Shown: positions 13,996-22,568, numbered from the stretch's first letter. The stretch is DNA of 30,915 nucleotides from RGIG8775 sp045612185 (GCA_045612185.1 JAZKYO010000128.1:1-30915), one strand, 5' to 3'. Made by a program: numbers and translations. Notes: a model not told the origin generated them from the letters alone.

Positions 13996-15918
13996 ATGCA
14001 AGAAAACAGATTTCTCCCCATAAACCGCGCCGAAATGAAGGAATCCGGTTGGGATTGCCCCGATTTCGTTTACGTTACGGGTGACGCTTACGTCGATCAC
14101 CCGTCTTTTGGCGTGGCTATTATATCCCGAGTGCTTGAGTCTCGCGGTTTCAAGGTAGCTATTCTCTCACAGCCCGACTACAAAAGCTGTGAGGCTTTCC
14201 GCGAATTCGGCAGACCGCGCCTCGGTTTCTTGGTTACGGCGGGCAACATTGACTCTATGGTGGCTCATTACACCGTCTCAAAGAAAAAGCGTACCTACGA
14301 TTATTATTCCGCGGGCGGAAAAATGGGCAAACGCCCCGACCGCGCCACGATAGTTTACTGCAACAGAATACGCGAGGCTTACGGAGACGTGCCGATTATT
14401 ATAGGCGGTCTTGAGGCATCTCTCAGACGCTTTTCGCACTACGATTATTGGGACGACAAAATCAGACGCTCGGTGCTTGTAGACAGCCGCGCCGATATTC
14501 TCACCTACGGAATGGGCGAGAATATTATATTGAGAATTGCCGAGCTTCTCGAAAAAGGTGTACCAATTAAAAAAATCCGCGACGTGCGCGGTTCGGTATA
14601 CCTTTGCAAGCGTGGCGAAAAGGTACATTACGACGTAGCGGCGGAGTTTGATTTTAACGAAATGAAATCGGACAAGCACAAATATGCCGAAGCTTTTGGA
14701 GTACAGTACAAAAATCAGGACTCCATAAACGGCAAGGCGATAATCGAGTATTACGACGACAAGATGTTGGTGCAGAATCCACCAATGCCGCCCCTTGAGC
14801 GAGAGGAGCTTGACAAAGTTTACGCTCTGCCGTACATGAGAGATTTTCACCCATCATACATAAAGGACGGCGGTGTTCCCGCCATTGAGGAAGTTAAATT
14901 TTCCATCACCCACAACCGAGGATGCTTTGGCGGCTGTAATTTTTGCGCGTTGGCGTTCCACCAAGGTCGCACTGTGCGCTCCCGAAGCGTGGAAAGCGTG
15001 GTTGAGGAGGCTCGCAAAATCACCGAGCTGAAAGACTTTAAGGGTTACATTCACGACGTCGGCGGTCCTACCGCGAATTTCCGATACCCCGCCTGCGATA
15101 AGCAGTTAAAGGACGGCGTTTGCGCCAACCGCAAGTGCCTTGCACCCACGCCATGCAAAAATCTCAAGGTTTCTCACGACGAGTATATCGGGCTTATAGA
15201 GAAAATCGAGGCGCTTCCAAAGATTAAAAAGGTGTTTATCCGTTCGGGAATACGCTTTGACTATCTGCTGGCTGACAAAAGCGACGCATTTTTCAAAAAG
15301 CTTGTCCGAGACAACGTAAGCGGTCAGCTTAAAGTAGCGCCCGAGCATTGCTCCTCAAAGGTTCTTGCTTGCATGGGCAAGCCCGACTTTGGGGTCTACG
15401 AAAGCTTCAGACGGAGATACTTTGAGCTTACAAAAAGCTTTGGTAAGGAGCAGTATCTTGTTCCCTACCTTATGTCAAGCCACCCCGGCTCCGACCTTAA
15501 CGCCGCCATTGAGCTGGCGCTCTGCTTAAAGCGTGACAACTACGCCCCCGAACAGGTTCAGGACTTCTATCCCACACCCGGAACGGCTTCGACTGTCATG
15601 TATTACACGGGAATTAATCCCCTTAACATGAAGCCCGTCTACGTAGTTACCGACTACCACGAAAAGCAGCTTCAGCGCGCGCTGTTACAGTACAACCGCC
15701 CGCAAAACGCCGAGCTGGTCCGCGAAGCCCTCACCAAAGCAGGCCGCACCGACCTCATAGGCTTCGGCAAGGAGTGCCTTGTAAAGCCTGCGGGACACAC
15801 AGATAACCATAAGTCTCAAAAGCCGTATAAAAGCAACAGCCAAAAGCCTACAAAAAAAGGTCAAAAGCAAAAGCCGACCGCAAAAAAGCCAAACAGAAAA
15901 CCGCAAAAGAAAAAATAA
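13996..15918 (+). CDS. ygiQ: YgiQ family radical SAM protein
   Basis: Radical SAM enzyme of the YgiQ (UPF0313) family; the substrate is unknown. The 640-residue protein has the family N-terminus with VTGDAYVDHPSFGVAI, a cobalamin-binding-like first part, and the iron-sulfur cluster motif CFGGCNFC (Cys310, Cys314, Cys317). It also has the VAPEHCSSKVL and QDFYPTPGTASTVMYYTG signatures. The last 60 residues are Lys/Gln-rich and basic, probably disordered. The ATG directly abuts the spoVM stop and its AGGAG (13986-13990) lies in the last spoVM codons, so the two are translationally coupled. A strong terminator follows. Confidence 0.93.
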   Translation: MQENRFLPINRAEMKESGWDCPDFVYVTGDAYVDHPSFGVAIISRVLESRGFKVAILSQPDYKSCEAFREFGRPRLGFLVTAGNIDSMVAHYTVSKKKRTYDYYSAGGKMGKRPDRATIVYCNRIREAYGDVPIIIGGLEASLRRFSHYDYWDDKIRRSVLVDSRADILTYGMGENIILRIAELLEKGVPIKKIRDVRGSVYLCKRGEKVHYDVAAEFDFNEMKSDKHKYAEAFGVQYKNQDSINGKAIIEYYDDKMLVQNPPMPPLEREELDKVYALPYMRDFHPSYIKDGGVPAIEEVKFSITHNRGCFGGCNFCALAFHQGRTVRSRSVESVVEEARKITELKDFKGYIHDVGGPTANFRYPACDKQLKDGVCANRKCLAPTPCKNLKVSHDEYIGLIEKIEALPKIKKVFIRSGIRFDYLLADKSDAFFKKLVRDNVSGQLKVAPEHCSSKVLACMGKPDFGVYESFRRRYFELTKSFGKEQYLVPYLMSSHPGSDLNAAIELALCLKRDNYAPEQVQDFYPTPGTASTVMYYTGINPLNMKPVYVVTDYHEKQLQRALLQYNRPQNAELVREALTKAGRTDLIGFGKECLVKPAGHTDNHKSQKPYKSNSQKPTKKGQKQKPTAKKPNRKPQKKK

Positions 15919-15930
15919 ATTACGATATAA

Positions 15931-15962
15931 AAAATCAGCCGAGAATCCTCTCGGCTGATTTT
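15931..15962. terminator. Bidirectional intrinsic terminator between ygiQ and infB
   Basis: A 14-bp perfect stem, AAAATCAGCCGAGA (15931-15944) and TCTCGGCTGATTTT (15949-15962), has the 4-base loop ATCC. The A-run on one side and T-run on the other make it work in both directions. It ends both the plus-strand ygiQ transcript and the minus-strand infB transcript, whose stop codon is 7 bases away. Confidence 0.92.
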
Positions 15963-15969
15963 ATTTGGC

Positions 15970-18843
15970 TTACTGCTCTACTTCTTCCATAATGAAGGCT
16001 TCGAGTATATCGCCTATCTTGATATCATTGAACTTTTCAAGACCTACGCCGCATTCGTAGCCCGACGCAACCTCACGTGCGTCGTCCTTGAAACGCTTAA
16101 GAGAAGAAATCTTATCCTCAAAGATTACTATACCGTCACGCACTACGCGGATCTGGGCATTTCTGGAAATCTTTCCGTCCTGAACGTAAGAACCTGCAAT
16201 AGTACCCACGTTGGGAACGTGGATCGTCTGACGTACCTCGGCGTGACCGATAACGTTCTCCACAAATTTGGGAGCAAGCAAACCCTTCATAGCCGCGGTA
16301 ATTTCTTCGATTGCGTCGTAAATTACACGGTAGGTACGAATCTCTACGTTCTGTCTTTCCGCCGAGTCCATAGCGCCCTTGTCGGGACGGACGTTGAATC
16401 CGACGATAATAGCGTTAGAAGCTGCTGCAAGCATTACGTCACCTTCGTTGATACCGCCCGCAGCCGAGTGGATAACTCTTACGCGGACTTCCTCATTGGA
16501 AACCTTTTCAAGCGACGCCTTGACCGCTTCGGCAGATCCCACAACGTCAGCCTTAACGATAATGTTAAGGTCCTTAACACCTTCGGAAATCTGTGTAAAG
16601 AGGTCGTTGAGGCTTGCTCTGCTGTTAGCCTTGAATTCTTCTTCCTTAGCCTTGCTGCGTCTGTCGTCCGCAAGCTCACGCGCCATTCTTTCATCGGCAA
16701 CGGCGTTAAACTCGTCTCCAGAAGAAGGAACCTCGGCAAGACCGATAATCTCAACGGGAACTGAGGGAGCAGCCTCTTTAAGCTTACGTCCCGTGTGGTC
16801 TGTCATGGCTCTTACGTGTCCGACAGCCGTACCTGCTATAACAACGTCACCAACGTGAAGCGTACCGTTCTGCACAAGAAGAGTTACAACCGGTCCGCGT
16901 CCCTTATCAAGCTTAGCCTCGATAACAATACCCTTAGCGCGGCGGTTGGGGTTAGCCTTAAGCTCCTTAACCTCAGCCACGAGAAGGACAGTTTCAAGAA
17001 GATCGTCGATACCCTGATGGGTAAGTGCCGAAACGGGAACGCATATAACGTCGCCGCCCCATTCCTCGGGAACGAGGTCGTACTTTGTAAGCTCTTGCTT
17101 AATAGCGTCGGGGTTGGCGGTGGGTTTATCCATTTTATTGATAGCCACGATAATATCAATTCCCGCAGCCTTGGCGTGGTTGATAGCCTCTATGGTCTGA
17201 GGCATGATACCGTCATCTGCCGCTACTACGAGGATTGCTATATCGGTAGCCTGAGCGCCTCTCGCGCGCATTGCGGTAAAGGCTTCATGACCGGGGGTAT
17301 CAAGGAACGTGATATCCTGACCGTTGATATTTACTCTGTAAGCACCTATGTGCTGAGTGATTCCGCCCGCCTCGCCCGAGGTTACGCGGGTATCTCTGAT
17401 AGCGTCGAGAAGCGAGGTTTTACCGTGGTCAACGTGACCCATAACGCAAACGACAGGGGCTCTGGGAATAAGATTCTCAGCGCTGTCCTCTACCTCGTCA
17501 AAGAGTTTTTCCTCTATGGTAACAACGACTTCCTTGGTTATATTTGCTCCAAACTCGTCGGCTATGAGATAAGCTGTATCATAGTCGATGGTCTGGTTGA
17601 TGGTAACCATCATACCCATAAGCATAAGCTTTTTAACAACCTCTGCCGCAGTTACCTTAAGGCGAGAGGCAAGCTCGCTTACAACGATCTCCTCGGGAAG
17701 CGATACGTTCACCGGCACTTTCTTTACGGGCTGTGCGGGTGCGGACGGCTTCTTACCGTTCTTCTTGTAGTTATTATTGCGGTTCTGAGGCATCTGTCCG
17801 CCCGTATTCTTTTTCTTAATCTGCTGATTTCCACCGCGAAGGTCGGCAACAGAATCGGATACGAAGGACGTCAGCTTATCATCATACTTGGAAAGGTCAA
17901 CACCCGAGTCGCCTCTCATATCGACAATACGAGTTCCACCCTTCTTCTGAGTGGGATTTCCACCCTTGGGGGTCTGTGCTCTGACGATTTGCTGTGGCTG
18001 GAATTTTTCTCTGGGCCCACCGGGCTGATATCCCTCGTCCTTATCCTTTATGGGCGAGTATCCGCCGCCCTGACGTCCGTTCTGAGGTCTGCCGCCCTGC
18101 TGACCCTGACGTCCGCCAAAGCCGCTGTCTCGCATATCTCTCTGCGAACGATTATCTCTGCTATCTCTGCCCTCTCTGCCATCTCTTCCACCGTCGCGTC
18201 TGTCTGCGGGACGTTCGTCTTTTGGCTGATATCCGCCCTGACGGGGGGCGCCGTTTGCAGGCTTTGGCTCGGGCTTACGCTCTGTCTGACCCTGAACGGG
18301 CTTCTGCTGAGCGGGCTTGGTCTGTACCTCGGGCTTCTTTTCGGGAGCCTTTTCCGCGGGCTTTTCAGTCGCTTTCTCAACAGGCTTAACGGGAGCTTTT
18401 TCCGCGGGTTTTGTTTCCGCGGGCTTGGTCTCAACCTTTTCTGCAGCCTTTTCTTCAACCTTTTCCACAGGCTTTTCAGCCTTCTTGGGAGCTTCCATTT
18501 CGGCAGGCTTGGTTGCGGGAGCCTTTTCCTGCTTCTCCTCTGCCTTCACGGGAGTCTCCACCTTCTTTTCCTCTGCCTTGGGTTCAGCCTCGGGCTTCTT
18601 TTCGGGCGCAGGCTTTTCCTTGGCGGGAATATAGGTTATTCCGTCAATGTAATTTTCGATTTCTACTATCTGATTATCTCTTGTAAGGGTGTCAAAGAGG
18701 ATATCAAACTCCTCTGACTCAAGGGTCTTTTGCGAGTTTTTAACCTCGATGCCCTTTCCAACGAGAAGCTCAACTATATCCTTGCTTTTTTTACCCAAGT
18801 CCTTAGCTATTTGATTAATTTTAAACTGGGGATTATTTGCCAT
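15970..18843 (-). CDS. infB: Translation initiation factor IF-2
   Basis: GTPase that brings fMet-tRNA to the 30S subunit and promotes subunit joining. The 957-residue protein has a short IF2_N-type helical domain (about 5-50) and a very long disordered region. This is rich in Lys/Glu/Pro/Ala (about 75-190) and then in Arg/Gly/Asp/Gln (about 190-330). A second IF2_N domain follows (about 376-430). The G domain starts with GHVDHGKT (469-476), DTPGHEAF and NKMDKP. Domains II, III and IV complete it (VRPDKGA, DGKISRNAQIRV). The start has AAAGGTAGGG upstream. It is the last gene of the rimP operon; rbfA does not follow. Confidence 0.96.
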   Translation of the reverse strand: MANNPQFKINQIAKDLGKKSKDIVELLVGKGIEVKNSQKTLESEEFDILFDTLTRDNQIVEIENYIDGITYIPAKEKPAPEKKPEAEPKAEEKKVETPVKAEEKQEKAPATKPAEMEAPKKAEKPVEKVEEKAAEKVETKPAETKPAEKAPVKPVEKATEKPAEKAPEKKPEVQTKPAQQKPVQGQTERKPEPKPANGAPRQGGYQPKDERPADRRDGGRDGREGRDSRDNRSQRDMRDSGFGGRQGQQGGRPQNGRQGGGYSPIKDKDEGYQPGGPREKFQPQQIVRAQTPKGGNPTQKKGGTRIVDMRGDSGVDLSKYDDKLTSFVSDSVADLRGGNQQIKKKNTGGQMPQNRNNNYKKNGKKPSAPAQPVKKVPVNVSLPEEIVVSELASRLKVTAAEVVKKLMLMGMMVTINQTIDYDTAYLIADEFGANITKEVVVTIEEKLFDEVEDSAENLIPRAPVVCVMGHVDHGKTSLLDAIRDTRVTSGEAGGITQHIGAYRVNINGQDITFLDTPGHEAFTAMRARGAQATDIAILVVAADDGIMPQTIEAINHAKAAGIDIIVAINKMDKPTANPDAIKQELTKYDLVPEEWGGDVICVPVSALTHQGIDDLLETVLLVAEVKELKANPNRRAKGIVIEAKLDKGRGPVVTLLVQNGTLHVGDVVIAGTAVGHVRAMTDHTGRKLKEAAPSVPVEIIGLAEVPSSGDEFNAVADERMARELADDRRSKAKEEEFKANSRASLNDLFTQISEGVKDLNIIVKADVVGSAEAVKASLEKVSNEEVRVRVIHSAAGGINEGDVMLAAASNAIIVGFNVRPDKGAMDSAERQNVEIRTYRVIYDAIEEITAAMKGLLAPKFVENVIGHAEVRQTIHVPNVGTIAGSYVQDGKISRNAQIRVVRDGIVIFEDKISSLKRFKDDAREVASGYECGVGLEKFNDIKIGDILEAFIMEEVEQ

Positions 18844-18946
18844 ATTTTTACCCTACCTTTCTTTGGTGTTTGCGGTCAACCGCTAAATCTTCCGAAGCAA
18901 CCTGAGTTCGCCGCGGTTTTCAGCGGACCTCACTCCGAAACGGTAT

Positions 18947-19279
18947 TTACAATAAGTTTTTTATTCCCTCCGCAAAGCTCATATCAACAAGAGCTACCGC
19001 CGCAAGCTCACCGCTTTTTCCGAGTCTGCGCGCAAACTCCGCGGTATCAAGCGGCACATCCACAAGCTGTACCTTGTAATAAAGGCATTTGTCATCAAGA
19101 CGCTTGCGCGTGTTCTCCGACGTTTCCGTCGCCCTGAACACGTAATAGACGCTTTTTCCTTTTTTGAGAGCCTCGCAAACCATCGGTGTTCCGTACACAA
19201 GCTTTCCCGCTCTTGCGGCAAGACCGAGAAGTCTCATAAACCTCTCAAAATTATTTTCGTTTACTTGGGAATTACTCAT
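18947..19279 (-). CDS. ylxQ: YlxQ, L7Ae-family RNA-binding protein
   Basis: Protein of 110 residues of the L7Ae/L30e/YlxQ family, which binds kink-turn RNA. The fold is marked by LLGLAARAGKLVYG near the start, YYVFRATETSENTRKRL in the middle and AVALVDMSFAEGI at the end. The exact cellular target is not settled for the family. It overlaps ylxR by 8 bases and lies 103 bases before infB, the usual nusA-ylxR-ylxQ-infB order. A later ATG before RLLGLAARAG is possible, but it places AGAGG too close to the start. Confidence 0.88.
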   Translation of the reverse strand: MSNSQVNENNFERFMRLLGLAARAGKLVYGTPMVCEALKKGKSVYYVFRATETSENTRKRLDDKCLYYKVQLVDVPLDTAEFARRLGKSGELAAVALVDMSFAEGIKNLL

Positions 19280-19547
19280 TTTCGCTTAATTCTCTTTCCA
19301 TTTCATCGTAGACCGCATCGGGAATTTCGCACTCGAGATTCCGTTCTATGCGCTTAGCGCGACGAGCCTTCCTCAAGCACTCAATGTCATGGCATATGTA
19401 CGCGCCTCTGCCGCTTGCCTTCCCCTTGAAATCAAGGCTCACGCTTCCGTCGGGGGCTCTCACCACCCTCAAAAGCTCGGCTTTGGGCTTATGCTCATTA
19501 CATCCAAGGCACTGACGCTCGGGAATCTTTTTCTTTTTGCGTTCCAT
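19272..19547 (-). CDS. rnpM: YlxR/RnpM, RNase P modulator family
   Basis: Small basic protein of 91 residues of the YlxR (DUF448) family. In Bacillus subtilis it binds RNase P RNA and modulates its activity, hence RnpM. The signatures are PERQCLGCNEHKPKAELLRVV, DFKGKASGRGAYIC (the glycine-arginine turn) and CLRKARRAKRIERNL. It starts 5 bases after the nusA stop with little ribosome binding site, so it is probably translationally coupled to nusA. Confidence 0.92.
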   Translation of the reverse strand: MERKKKKIPERQCLGCNEHKPKAELLRVVRAPDGSVSLDFKGKASGRGAYICHDIECLRKARRAKRIERNLECEIPDAVYDEMERELSENE

Positions 19548-19552
19548 GTCGA

Positions 19553-20578
19553 TTACTCTGTCTTGATATCAATCTTGAAACCTGTAAGTCTTGCCGCAAG
19601 TCTCGCGTTCTGACCTTCCTTACCTATGGCAAGCGAAAGCTGATCCGCTCCGACTATTACCTTACAGCTTCTTTCACCGGTCATCTCAACCGAGTCAACC
19701 TGCGCGGGAGCAAGAGCAGCCGCAATGTAATCCTCGGGAGTTTCGCTGTATTTTACAATGTCAATTTTTTCTCCGAAAAGCTCGTCTACGATAGCCGAAA
19801 TTCTCATACCGTGATTACCGATACAAGCACCTACCGCATCAACGTCCTCGTCGCGGGAGTAAACCGCAATCTTGGTTCTCGAACCAGCCTCGCGGGCAAC
19901 ACCCTTTATCATTACAACACCGTCTGTGATTTCGGGAATTTCAAGCTCGAACATACGTCTTACAAGTCCCTGATGAACTCTGGAAAGGGTAACTACGGGA
20001 CCTCTCAATTCCTTGTTAACTTCCATTACAAAGACCTTGATTCTCTGTCCAACCTCGTACTCCTCACCCGGAATCTGCTCGCTCTTAAGAAGCACTGCGT
20101 TTCCGTTTCCTGTATCAAGCACAGCGTTTCCGTTTTCGGGGTCGATTTTGCTTACCGTAGCGGTAATAATTTCTTCTCTCTTATTTTCGTAAGCCTGCTG
20201 AGCCGCCTTACGCTCTCCCTCGCGGATACCCTGAATGATAACCGACTTTGCAGCGCCTGCGCTGAGACGTCTGAAGTCCTTGGTCTTCACCTCAAACTCG
20301 ATAACCTTGCCGAGTGTGTGACGCTTGCTGAGCTTCTTTGCATCCTCAAGCGAAATTTCAATCTCGGGGGTTTCAACTACCTCAACCACCGTTTTCTGTT
20401 GGTAAACTCTTACGTCCTGCTTTACGGGATCTATAAGAACTCTTACGTTTGTGTTGTTGCCGTATTCCTTCTTGAATGCCTGAACGAGAGCCGCCTCGAC
20501 CTTCTCAAGCATGTACTCCTTGGGAATTCCCTTTTCCTTTTCAAGCAGATCAAGGGCAACGAAAAATTCCTTATTCAT
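19553..20578 (-). CDS. nusA: Transcription termination/antitermination factor NusA
   Basis: RNA-polymerase-binding factor that controls pausing, termination and antitermination. The 341-residue protein has the N-terminal polymerase-binding domain (MNKEFFVALDLLEKEKGI to about 125), an S1 domain (about 130-200), and KH1 and KH2 domains. KH1 carries the variant GxxG loop GNHG, and KH2 carries GADQLSLAIGKEGQNARLA. It ends right after KH2, as in other Gram-positives that lack the C-terminal acidic repeats. I chose the ATG at 20578 because AAAGGA lies about 12 bases upstream; an in-frame TTG further up overlaps that site. Confidence 0.95.
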   Translation of the reverse strand: MNKEFFVALDLLEKEKGIPKEYMLEKVEAALVQAFKKEYGNNTNVRVLIDPVKQDVRVYQQKTVVEVVETPEIEISLEDAKKLSKRHTLGKVIEFEVKTKDFRRLSAGAAKSVIIQGIREGERKAAQQAYENKREEIITATVSKIDPENGNAVLDTGNGNAVLLKSEQIPGEEYEVGQRIKVFVMEVNKELRGPVVTLSRVHQGLVRRMFELEIPEITDGVVMIKGVAREAGSRTKIAVYSRDEDVDAVGACIGNHGMRISAIVDELFGEKIDIVKYSETPEDYIAAALAPAQVDSVEMTGERSCKVIVGADQLSLAIGKEGQNARLAARLTGFKIDIKTE

Positions 20579-20614
20579 TTTTTGTCTATGTCCTTTCAAA
20601 TTATTTACTTAAAA

Positions 20615-21085
20615 TTAATCTCCAAAGTCAAACACCGTTTTGATTTTGGCAATGTCTTTACGTGCAAAGGTATTATCAGTATCTCCGCAGGTTACGGTAA
20701 CCTTTCCGTCCTCAAATGCGGAAAGCACGCCGTTAAAGTTCTTAACTCCGTTTACGGGGGCGTAGAGCCTTAACTCAACCGTTTCACCTATGCAGGCAGA
20801 TATATGCGCGTCGGTTCTCAGATCACGCTCAATTCCGGGTGAGCTTACCTCAAGATAGTAAGCGTTCTCGATAGGATCGGCTTCGTCAAGCACGGGGTCT
20901 ATCGCGCGGTGCATTTTTTCGCAATCGTCGATATTGATTCCTTCATCGGAATCAATAGTAACGCGGAGAATGTGGCGCGCACCCTCTTTTACGAATTCAA
21001 CGTCCCAGAGCATATACCCCAGCTCCTCTGCCACCGGTGCGATGATTTCGCTTACGGTAGCGGCAATGTTTTTAGTGTTTTTCAT
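20615..21085 (-). CDS. rimP: Ribosome maturation factor RimP
   Basis: Needed for 30S subunit assembly. The 156-residue protein has the family's N-terminal domain with LGYMLWDVEFVKEGARHILRV, the signature DDCEKMHRAIDPVLD and EVSSPGIERDL, and an SH3-like C-terminal domain. It is the first gene of the rimP-nusA-ylxR-ylxQ-infB operon. The ATG at 21085 lacks a clear ribosome binding site. The best AAGGGG (21114-21119) instead fits a 9-codon upstream reading frame overlapping the rimP start, and a TTG codon lies directly before the ATG. Confidence 0.93.
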   Translation of the reverse strand: MKNTKNIAATVSEIIAPVAEELGYMLWDVEFVKEGARHILRVTIDSDEGINIDDCEKMHRAIDPVLDEADPIENAYYLEVSSPGIERDLRTDAHISACIGETVELRLYAPVNGVKNFNGVLSAFEDGKVTVTCGDTDNTFARKDIAKIKTVFDFGD

Positions 21086-21097
21086 CAATTAAACCAC

Positions 21098-21151
21098 GCA
21101 TTTTTACAAATGCCCCTTCTTAACAATTAAGAGTGGGCTGACGCCCACTCT
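21098..21151 (-). promoter_or_regulatory. Structured rimP leader with two hairpins
   Basis: In the minus-strand transcript, AGAGTGGGC (21151-21143) pairs with GCCCACTCT (21138-21130) in a 9-bp stem with a 4-base loop. GCATTT (21113-21108) then pairs with AAATGC (21103-21098) around a GTAA tetraloop of the GNRA class. The AAGGGG lies between them. No T-run follows the first stem, so it is not a simple terminator. Confidence 0.5.
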
Positions 21152-21176
21152 CATACTAATACCATATTCTTGACAT

Positions 21177-21205
21177 ATTATATCACACTTTTATCACTTT
21201 TGCAA
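21177..21205 (-). promoter_or_regulatory. Sigma-A promoter of the rimP-infB operon
   Basis: On the minus strand TTGCAA (21200-21205) is followed after 17 bases by a perfect TATAAT (21177-21182). The start of transcription would be near 21170, about 85 bases before rimP. The boxes and spacing are identical to the efp promoter. Confidence 0.78.
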
Positions 21206-21307
21206 TAGTTTTTTGAAATTTTTTCAATTATTTTTCTGTTTTTTTACGACACAAAAAGTTTACACATATATTTTAATGAAAATTTTAATGAAAAATCGCG
21301 TTTCGTA

Positions 21308-21336
21308 TTTACAAATCTGCTTTTTTGTGGTATACT
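21308..21336 (+). promoter_or_regulatory. Extended -10 promoter of the yybS-like/gdpP operon
   Basis: TTTACA (21308-21313), 17 bases, TATACT (21331-21336) with TGG directly before it, an extended -10. A strong AAGGAGGT at 21370-21377 precedes the first gene. It is divergent from the rimP promoter; the roughly 300-base interval holds no gene. Confidence 0.75.
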
Positions 21337-21380
21337 AATAAGCTGAAGTAATATTTCCCAAAATTCTTTAAGGAGGTACT

Positions 21381-22553
21381 ATGAATAACGAAAACGTTAC
21401 CCCCGTAAAAAAGCCGATTTCCACGCTTCAACTCCTGATCGTGGTTTTAACTATATCTTTGTTTTCAGTCAGCCGTGCGATAGCCAATCTTCCCCTTTCG
21501 GCTGTGGCGTTGGTAATCTTCGCCTACGGAGCGTACAAGCTTTGCAAGAATAAAAAGCTTCTTGCCATAATTCTGTTGGTTGTCGGCGGTGCGCTTTTTG
21601 TAGCTTCTCCCGAAACTATTGACAACTCTATAATCGTTGCGTCAACATATCTCGCGCTTATAGGCGCAGTTGCCCTTGGCGGATTTATGCTGTGCAACGG
21701 AGTACGCGGAATTCTCCTTTACGTCGCTTTTTCAGCCGCGACCTGCGGCGCGGTTTATCTCATCACAGGTGAGCCGACAGCGGCGCTTGAGGTTCTCAGA
21801 ACCCTTCCCTGCACTGTGGTTCTGGCAATATGCAAAAAGAAAAAAACGGCGCGCTTGTCTGCTCTTTGCGCAGTTTCAGCCACTTTTCTCGCATCGCTTT
21901 ACCTGCCTGAGCTTATCGTCGCTTTCTTGCAATACGGTTCGCAAACGCTTGATCAGTTGAAAACCACCATTGATACGACCCGTGAAGAATTAATCAAGGA
22001 GATTACCGCGGCAAGCAAAGAAATAGGCGGTGAGGGCGATCCCCTTTACTCTCCCGAGTTTATCAGATCCATCGTCACTCTGATTTTCAACATTCTTCCG
22101 GCGTTACTTATAACGGTTTCTAACGCCGTGGTGTTTTTCGTTCAAACCTGCTTCTTTGCGCTGACTGAAAACTTTGGGGACAGCGTTTCAAAAGAAGAAC
22201 GCGCGTTTGAGCTCAGCACGGTATCAGCATGGATGTTCTTTATCTCATTTGGGGTTATGTTTATAACTGTCTTCTTTAACCATCCCACGGCAGAGATAAT
22301 ATCGCTTACTATGATGAACGTCAATCTTATACTCGTTCCCGCGTTTTTGGTAATCTCAATTCTTGCGTTTACCGCATTTATAAAAAAGAGCGGAGCGAGA
22401 CCGTCGCCTCTTACCGTAATTATTATCGTGTTGGTGGCACTTAACTTCGGAACATTTCTGCTCTATCCCGTAGCAGGCTTTGGAGCTGTTTCGACTATAA
22501 AAAAGAGTAGTAAATCGGGCAATAAGGAACACCGCGAATCCAAGCCCGAGTAA
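21381..22553 (+). CDS. Polytopic membrane protein, YybS/DUF2232-like
   Basis: A 390-residue integral membrane protein with about eight hydrophobic segments, four or more before residue 190 and four after 225. Between them is a soluble stretch (about 190-222) rich in Thr, Glu and Lys. The last 15 residues are charged. The placement immediately before gdpP, rplI and dnaB matches yybS of Bacillus, and the size and topology fit the DUF2232 family. The sequence itself is weakly conserved, so synteny carries much of the call. The function is unknown; context suggests a link to envelope or c-di-AMP biology. Confidence 0.65.
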   Translation: MNNENVTPVKKPISTLQLLIVVLTISLFSVSRAIANLPLSAVALVIFAYGAYKLCKNKKLLAIILLVVGGALFVASPETIDNSIIVASTYLALIGAVALGGFMLCNGVRGILLYVAFSAATCGAVYLITGEPTAALEVLRTLPCTVVLAICKKKKTARLSALCAVSATFLASLYLPELIVAFLQYGSQTLDQLKTTIDTTREELIKEITAASKEIGGEGDPLYSPEFIRSIVTLIFNILPALLITVSNAVVFFVQTCFFALTENFGDSVSKEERAFELSTVSAWMFFISFGVMFITVFFNHPTAEIISLTMMNVNLILVPAFLVISILAFTAFIKKSGARPSPLTVIIIVLVALNFGTFLLYPVAGFGAVSTIKKSSKSGNKEHRESKPE

Positions 22554-22568
22554 AGAAAGGAGCATCAC

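Noticed and set aside
16795..18717. Open frame of 640 codons on the plus strand, opposite infB
   Set aside because: It is antisense to a certain gene, lacks a ribosome binding site and has a composition that mirrors the low-complexity IF-2 region. Its openness is a side effect of biased codons.
19811..20773. Open frame of 320 codons opposite nusA and part of rimP
   Set aside because: Antisense shadow of well-identified genes, crossing the nusA-rimP gap, with no recognisable domain.
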